Part shown: positions 57,668-64,000 of the stretch, piece by piece | How the letters are laid out: each line of letters starts with the position of its first letter | How positions within the stretch are numbered: position 1 is the first letter of the stretch | Source: Multifurca ochricompacta | Taxonomy: Eukaryota > Basidiomycota > Agaricomycetes > Russulales > Russulaceae | Assembly (NCBI GenBank): GCA_022496185.1 | Contig: WTXG01000011.1 | Span: 248,001 to 312,000 of the forward strand | Length of the DNA stretch: 64,000 bases | Direction of reading: 5' to 3' | Program-made: the position numbers and the translations under genes | Notes under the pieces: generated by a model | Seen by the model: only the letters and a program-made list of their open reading frames with translations | What the model was told of the DNA's origin: nothing | Databases searched by the model: none

Positions 57668-57835
57668 GACAGTTTTGAGGGTTGGGTTCACCCTCCCAGG
57701 GCCCAGGCGAGAGTGAATTAATGATATTATAAATGAATTGTAATTGAAATTGTCTTATCAATTGAGTCACGTGAAATTGGAGCAAAGGTTTCAGCGCGAT
57801 GGCCACGCGTCTCTCTCAGAGAATCGTCCGTGGTC
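57668..57835. promoter_or_regulatory. Short bidirectional promoter, amine oxidase / SEM1
   Basis: 168 bp between divergent ATGs. AT-rich, with TCACGTGA at 57766-57773, an E-box-type palindrome. Confidence 0.4.
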
Positions 57836-58318
57836 ATGTCTTCCTCCACCCCCGCCGCCACGACACCCAAACCGGAAGACAGCAACAAGTCGGCAGAAAC
57901 TTTGAAAGAGGAGAGTCGCGTCCCACATCTCGGTGTGCTAGAGGAGGATGACGAGTTTGAGGAGTTTGTTGTTCAGGGTGAGCGAGCGATCTACCGCACA
58001 CCATCTTTTGTAAGCTTGTTGCTGAGCCATCCAAATCCAAATCCCTTCGAGCTTAGATTGGGACGACACTCAAACGGATCTGGCTCACCTTGGGGGCGTT
58101 TCTCCAGGAGCAGCAATATCAGAGGGAGACAAACTATGGGAGGATAACTGGGATGACGATGACATCGAGGAGGAATTCAGTGTGCAGTTGAGGTACGCAC
58201 AACTGTCATTTTACATCCCTCTTCCACTCTGAATGTTTTTGTTTTGTTTTTTTCTTCAAAAAAAAATAGAAGTGAGCTCCAAAAGTCGGGAAAAGAGGCC
58301 GTGCCAATGCAGCATTGA
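57836..58318 (+). CDS. SEM1: Sem1/DSS1, proteasome lid and TREX-2 subunit
   Basis: Very small acidic protein of the 26S proteasome lid, also found in TREX-2 mRNA-export and BRCA2-type complexes. ATG 57836 (MSSSTPAATTPKPEDSNK), then LGVLEEDDEFEEFVVQ. After an intron comes DWDDTQTDLAHLGG and WEDNWDDDDIEEEFSVQL, and after a last intron RSELQKSGKEAVPMQH, stop 58316-58318. The two acidic/tryptophan blocks and the short C-terminal helix are exactly the family pattern. About 100 residues, complete. Confidence 0.93.
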
Positions 58319-58566
58319 AACTCTTTTTTATCAGACAAACCGCACTTGGGTATTATGCGGCGCGTAGCCCCTCTAGACAAGGATGCATGGCTGCATTGAA
58401 GTGATGATTCAGAAATAGCGTATACTGCCGTATGTACAATAGGTTGCAAGGTAGATTTGCTACAGCTCCAAAGTACCCACTATGAAGCCGCTCGGCTCCC
58501 AAAAAACATCTTAATCGGTCATCGCATCATAAGCACATCACATTCAAACTTTGTTTGGCCTCCCTC

Positions 58567-60786
58567 TCAGGCCTCTCTGACGGCAGTCACTTCAACGTCA
58601 GCACCCTTTTCGGGGAGCGACTCTTGTGACCATGAGTCACCCTCCTCGACGAAGCCCATCTTCGAGGTATCATAGCCATGGGATTCGAGGTATTCGCGGA
58701 ACGCCTTGTCCTCTTCCAGCAACCCATCGTGTGTAAGAGGGCGGACGAAGAAAAGGGTGATCAGTGCACTAAGGACTGCAAGGCCACTGCCGATCCAGAA
58801 TGGCCCAGTGTTACCCCGGTCAGAAGATGCACCACCAAAGTCTGTGGACGGTCAATGGCACGTCATGTCTTCACGCGTACAACGCCACATACCGTTGATG
58901 ATCACGGGGAAGGCTGCACATTAAGTCAATTAGTTAGCACACCAGATGGAATGAAGACCTCCATGACGTACACCAGGTGCCCGCAAACGCGCCAATCTTG
59001 CCAATGGCAGCAGCGAGACCATAAAACTGCCCACGCACGGCGGTGGGTGCAGATTTGGCGGCAAGGAGACCGAGGCAATTACCAGGACCGAGCTCACCAA
59101 AGCTCAGGAAGATACCGTAAATTACAGCGAACGCGGCAATGTGTCTCTTCAGGTGGTCGTAAAGACCGCTCATGATGAAACCTATGATTGCTTGCAGGAC
59201 GAGACCGAGGATCTTTTTATACCGACGAGATCACATTCAAATCAATACAAAATTAAGGGAAACTTACCATGGTGTATTTGGGACCAAGGTAGTCGACTAC
59301 GAATGCGCCGCCGATGGTTCCGGGCATGTAAAACAGACTATCAAGAAGTCAATAAGAGCACAATATAAGAGAATTTGCCCTCGGCTTACTTGATGACGGT
59401 CGCCCAACCAAACACAACGGTCAGTGAGGTATTGCCGCCAGTGATGCTTCGGAGCAATCAGGTCATGCGCAGTGTCATGGGATGGGTATACATACGTGTC
59501 TACGACTGTGGATGAGTAGATACCGAACTAAATGACTGAGGTCAACGATGACGGCACGAATAGCATTGTTAAAAATCTCACAGGATACCTAGGAAATGCA
59601 AAGTTAGCCAATGCATCAATAATGGAACGATGAACCCACGTGATGAAGTCGTAGATGAACCAAGTGAGTGAAATGGCAGCAAGGTTGACCCAGTAGCGCT
59701 TGATCACGAGCCAATACGGGATCCGTGCGTCACGCATTGAATTTTTCTTGTAGTGCGATGGGTTCTGCATATTCAGCCGCCAAAGGAGGACGGCCAGAGC
59801 AGGAAAGACCCCAAGCCCAAGGGACAGGCGCCAAACGGCGCGGAGGTGATGATGGCCAAATCTGAGGGTCAAAAGCGTGATAAGCAAAGTAGCCTCAAAA
59901 GGGAGGGATGAAGCGCCGTACATCCATAACAGAACCAGCGGCACAAATGAGGAGATAACGAAACCTAAGTCGATCATGGTATCTGGGAAAGTAACGTAAG
60001 TGCCAGTGAGTGGCGACGCCAGAGGTGTTCGCACTTGTGGCTAGGGCAAACCATCGATGCTGCGCGTTCTTTGCAATCCCTTCTTCCTCTGACTGTTCCG
60101 ATGCAGCGACAGAGCCGCATGGGTATTCAGCTCCAACACCAATACCGAGGAGGAAGCTTTAACACGGAAATCAAATCAGCAGTAGGTAGTCAAAGGGGTG
60201 ACGCCACTAGACACACCGGCATGCACAGAGCATTGCGAGGAGACCACTAGGACTGTGATGAGCACCAGACGAAGCGGCTGAGAGGCCGGAAAATAAGGCG
60301 ACGATTCCGGTAGCGGCCATCTAGCGAGAGATGAGCCCTCTTCAACTACGTGTCACTAGTAGGTCTAGTACAAACCATCCCAAATTTGCGGCCAATCTTG
60401 TCAGAGACGTAACCAAAGACGAGCATGCCGACAACAGTGCCCGCGAAGGCTACACTGGTCAACGTCTTGCTATAGTTATTGTGCTTGACAGCCTCAGGAT
60501 ATAGGATTTTTAGGACTAAGACGTTTATGTCAAAGCTCCTCGAAGGGGCGGCATGCAGGATTGTAGCTCACTAGTATTAACTTTGTAGTATGGGTTAATT
60601 AAAAGCAAGACAAGTTGTGGGTGATGACCACATACCACTTCCAATAACACCATTAGCATAACCATCCGAGAAAAGGGCAGTGCCCGCACTTCAAGCGCAA
60701 AAGATCAGAGAAAAGGGAAGGAGAAATGAAAGTGGCAGCACCGGAACGCACGCAAAGATCATAGAAACCTTAGAGAGTCCAACCAT
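58567..60786 (-). CDS. MFS transporter of the Git1/phosphate family (glycerophosphodiester uptake)
   Basis: Plasma-membrane 12-helix major facilitator similar to yeast Git1 (glycerophosphoinositol and glycerophosphocholine) and Pho84-type phosphate transporters. ATG 60786 ([29 protein letters not shown]); the N-terminus is unusually short. [16 protein letters not shown] is the MFS loop 2-3 signature, and [20 protein letters not shown] the helix-4 motif. [58 protein letters not shown] and [20 protein letters not shown] follow. The cytosolic tail has [20 protein letters not shown] and ends [11 protein letters not shown] (stop 58567). About ten short introns. Family firm; the exact substrate is inferred. 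Confidence 0.88.
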
Positions 60787-61622
60787 GGCTAAGGCTAAGA
60801 AACAGTCGCGCCTGTGAAGTAGCAAAGACTCGAACTGTAAGCGGGAAAAAGAGGCGCGACGAAAATGAAGCGGCGAGTTGACAGGTCAGAAGAAGACTGG
60901 GATTATATGGGTCGTGAGTGGCCAGGCACCAACTGTTATAAAGAAAGGAAGAGCAATCATGATCAATTGGTATTAATTTCTGATTTCCTGGACTCTAGAT
61001 CTCTTGAAAATGTTTGTTACCAGATGGTTCAATGGATAGCGCATGCGTCCGTTCTTGACATTCATTGGTCGTTTGGTTGTTATCGTCAACCACGTGCGCT
61101 TTAAAACACTCTCGCCCGTTTGACCGAGGTAGTGATGGCCGGCAAGGCAAAGTACCTCACTTTAGTTGTCCGTTGTTCACTGTCCTTTACTAGCTAATAG
61201 TCATGTCAATGGTGACGTGCAAATATAGCAACGTGGCGGCCTCTTGAGAACAGAGTAGCGTTCATTTGGATGGAGCCAATGCGCGGTCATTCTCACGCTG
61301 TCCAAGTCGAAGAAACAAACAGGTGACTAGTTTTTTTTTAGCGCACACGCACAGGGTTTCAGTCGTCGGGCGTGTCAGCTTCAGTTCACCTTGTCGGAAT
61401 AAGCTGATTATTAATAACTTGTCCGTCGCTATTATAACCAATAAACATGCGCTGTTGATGCTAGCATCCCTTTCAGTCTCGCTTGCTATCTGGGGCAGGC
61501 GGGCTCAATAGGTTGTTGGTGTGGATGCGCGTGACTTAGCTTACATAATCACTCTGGGCACCTGCCAACTTACCACCGCCGTGGCACGGGACTCAGCGTC
61601 TTCATCGTTGACCTCTACCACC
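60787..61622. promoter_or_regulatory. Divergent promoter region, Git1-type transporter / NAB2
   Basis: 836 bp between divergent starts. CCACGTGC lies at about 61090-61097, an E-box-like site of the type bound by phosphate-responsive bHLH factors (Pho4: CACGTG) in yeast. GTGACGTG lies near 61211. No gene seen. Confidence 0.4.
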
Positions 61623-63782
61623 ATGCCCTTTGGTCTCGCCATCAGCACGGAACGCGCAAAAACACTCGAAGTATTTATCATTTTACCTCCCCTTCCGTTT
61701 AAATCCTTCTGAAATCTATATACTCATCTGTCTTCACAGAGCGCTATCCAATATGAGCTGATCAAACGCGGGTACAGTGCCGAGCCAGGTCCGTTCGTTG
61801 TTACCTTTCGAATTCTTAAAAGCCACTAAATAAACCTTTTTAGACCCAGTCATGGCCGAATACATTACCATCATGATTATAAACAACAAGACTCGAGGCA
61901 AGTTTCGTTTCCATCTCTCGCGTGACTTATTTTTTAACGAATCATCTATAGACCAGATATCCTCAGAGTTAGAAGATCGTGCGTTCTATGTTTGCATGTC
62001 ATTTTCTACTTCTTATTAATATTTTTTTTAGTCATCGGATCCGTAGTCGGTACGCTGTGCAGCTTTCTGTCGCCGTAATCGTCTTTCTTACGTTCTCTCC
62101 ATCTCCAGAGAGGGGATTCATAGACTGGCTTTTCGTGGAGGCTGCCAAAGGCGCACCTGAGTCAGAACTGGGTTCCCAGACTCAGACACAACCCACTGAT
62201 TCCCAGCCATCGTTGCCCGTCGCCTCTGTTCGGGAAGGCCCTTCGGACGCTCGCCGGAATCCCCCCAGCGGTCCCAGAGGCAATGCGCCTCTTTACCAGC
62301 AGGCCATATCACAAGCCCTTCCGAATCAGTCTCCTACCTCACAGAAGCGAACTGCTTCTGCGCGTTCCCCTTCACCATCCGGACAGAGCCCAAATAAGAG
62401 CCGACGGACGGATCTCCCATCTGGGCCCCGTGCCATGCGCGATGTAAGACAAAATGGTCCCCCCGGACCACGCAGCCTGCTTGAGCGTGTCGGTCCACGC
62501 ACTACGGGCAATGGGTTCCCTCGGCCAGACAACATGCCGACTAACATTCCCGGGCCAGGGGATATGGACATCCAAACGGCTATAGCAGCAGGTTTTTTAC
62601 CCCCTGGCATGGACATGAATGCCATAGCCGCGGCACAGATGGGCCCCAACCCCCTTCTGCTGCAGGAAATGATGATTAACCAGATGGCGATGATGGCACA
62701 AATGGCAACGAGTCTTGGTATGATGAACCCTAGCCAGTTTGGCGGATTTCCGATGCAAGCCGGCGCTCAGGACGTGGGAATGTATGGTGGACCTGGAGGG
62801 TTCAATAATCCACCGATGGGTAGTGGGCCAAATCGGGGTAGAGGTAGCGGGAGGGGTGGGTACAGTGGACGCGGTCGAGGTGGCGCTCCTTCTCATTTAC
62901 CTGCTCCAGAACCCGTCCCATCAGAGGAGCAATCTCTTCCGACTCCTCAGCCTGTTGAAGCTCCTGCACCAACCCCCGCTCCTGTTGTAGCCCCCACTCC
63001 TATTCCTCCCCAACCTGCACGACCGAACTTCGCAGTCCCTGAGCGTCCTCAATCACCCACTCTCTGCAAATTCTCTCTGAAGTGCACGAATCCACACTGC
63101 CGATGGTCGCATCCCTCCCCAGTCGCGACACCGGAGAGTGGTGTGGTACTCAGCAATGAACCATGTGAACAAGGCAAGGACTGCAAAGACAAAGATTGTA
63201 TCAAAGGCCACATTAGTCCTGCAGCTGTGAACCATGCTCTTGGTACGTGCTCATGACCCGGCTGCTGTCTGCCTGGTCCTGATTTGCATTCTAGCCGAGC
63301 ACCAACCAACGTCGTCGGCCGCCCCTTCGATATCAGCACCCTTGCCTCATAACAATGTCTATTGCCGCTACGGTGCTAGCTGTATTCGCCGAGATTGTGC
63401 CTTTCAACACCCGGCTTCGCGCAAGCTAGGAAATTCTCGCCCGCAGGCCCAAGGAACGCCCTGTCGATTCGGTGCGGCCTGCACTCGCGCTGCGTGCACA
63501 TTCCAGCATCCAGAGGGTCGCGTACTTCCATCAACGTTTCATCGTGGGCTCTCAACCACCACCCCGATAGTGAGCGTTGCGGCCCCACCTACTGGGTCAA
63601 TGGGTGCACCTAGCCCGCACAAGACTGTTATTTTCAATAAAACAAATCAGAGCAAAACGCTGGGAGCAAGGGTGTTGGAGATTGAAGAAGAAAAGAAACG
63701 CACGATTCAGGCCGTCAAGGAAGCTGAGGAGGCGGCCGCGGCCAAAAAGGATAATTCTAAACGCACGCCCATCGCTGCATAG
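61623..63782 (+). CDS. NAB2: Nab2-like CCCH zinc-finger poly(A) RNA-binding protein
   Basis: Nuclear poly(A)-binding protein that controls tail length and mRNA export. ATG 61623 (MPFGLAISTERAKTLE). Small exons encode the N-terminal PWI-like helical domain (AIQYELIKRGYSAEP, DPVMAEYITIMIINN, DQISSELEDL, FIDWLFVEAAKG). A long disordered part is rich in Pro/Gln/Met, with an RGG stretch (GRGSGRGGYSGRGRGG). The C-terminal exons carry tandem CCCH fingers: CKFSLKCTNPHCRWSH, CEQGKDCKDKDCIKGH, CRYGASCIRRDCAFQH and CRFGAACTRAACTFQH. The C-X5-C-X4-6-C-X3-H pattern is that of Nab2/ZC3H14. A final helix (ARVLEIEEEKKRTIQAVKEA) ends at 63782. Five or more introns. Fewer than the seven fingers of yeast Nab2 are seen. 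Confidence 0.88.
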
Positions 63783-64000
63783 CTTTCTTAAAGCTCTATT
63801 TGCTTAACCGTTGACTTTTGGTCTGAAGCCTTGAAGATGACCACTGCCTCCTTGACTGATTCGTGCGTGTTCATGGCGGTGTATACGTATCCTCCGTGTT
63901 ATTCTCCTTGCATCCATGCGCATTCTTTGCTCAGCCCGCGAGTTAATGTTGCTAAATTTTACACATACGCACAGTATTGTTATTTACGATTGGGCGATTC
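63783..64000. other. 3' flank of NAB2 to window end
   Basis: 218 bp without a recognisable gene. Confidence 0.4.

Noticed and set aside
1..64000. Mobile elements, CRISPR arrays, biosynthetic cluster
   Set aside because: No reverse transcriptase, transposase, terminal repeats or spaced direct repeats were recognised, and CRISPR is not expected in a fungal nucleus. The two PAL genes stand without other secondary-metabolism enzymes.

Overview
The window looks like nuclear DNA of a basidiomycete fungus, most likely an agaricomycete. Almost every gene is cut by many short introns of about 45-80 bases with GT..AG ends. Intergenic gaps are short, many gene pairs are divergent with 100-400 bp between starts, and several products are typical of fungi (Skt5/Chs4, Hrd3, Jhd1, Git1-type transporter, Nab2, phenylalanine ammonia-lyase). 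I found no tRNA, rRNA, CRISPR array or recognisable transposon. All identifications come from reading translations against remembered families; no search was run.

Left third (1-20.4 kb): a left-truncated family X DNA polymerase; the chitin synthase activator Skt5; a PHD-JmjC histone demethylase (Jhd1/KDM2 type); a DUF985 cupin; an IMPACT/UPF0029 protein; a probable mitochondrial protein of unknown role; a Csc1/OSCA-type membrane protein; an NFKBIL1-like protein; a D-glycerate 3-kinase (Tda10 type); the ER-retrieval receptor Rer1; and a D-2-hydroxyacid dehydrogenase.

Middle (20.4-45.4 kb): a SAP-like/F-box-like/ankyrin-like protein; a LARGE-type GT49 glycosyltransferase; a DEK_C-SWIB protein; the ERAD protein Hrd3 with a cluster of TGACGTG sites upstream; an RNase III-fold mitochondrial ribosomal protein divergent from the oligoribonuclease Rex2; a basidiomycete multi-pass membrane/reductase-like protein; a very long disordered protein, probably nuclear; the rRNA-processing PIN protein Fcf1; and about 3 kb in which I recognise no gene.

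Right third (45.4-64 kb): a tandem pair of phenylalanine ammonia-lyase genes, the large chain of arginine-specific carbamoyl-phosphate synthase, an amadoriase/sarcosine-oxidase-like flavoenzyme, the proteasome-lid/TREX-2 peptide Sem1, a Git1-type glycerophosphodiester transporter, and an Nab2-like CCCH poly(A)-RNA binding protein. PAL and carbamoyl-phosphate synthase both touch nitrogen metabolism, but nothing shows that the genes form one system.

Three observations stand out. (1) At least seven conserved genes carry single-base frame breaks, about eleven in all, nearly always an apparent loss of one base; this points to sequence error rather than seven independent dead genes. (2) Conserved genes contain micro-exons: Rer1 has consecutive 10-nt and 6-nt exons, Rex2 has 8-nt and 17-nt exons, and the first coding exon of Fcf1 is only the ATG. 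(3) Four TGACGTG sites lie within 70 bp upstream of HRD3, consistent with unfolded-protein-response control. I did not find a convincing new multi-gene system.
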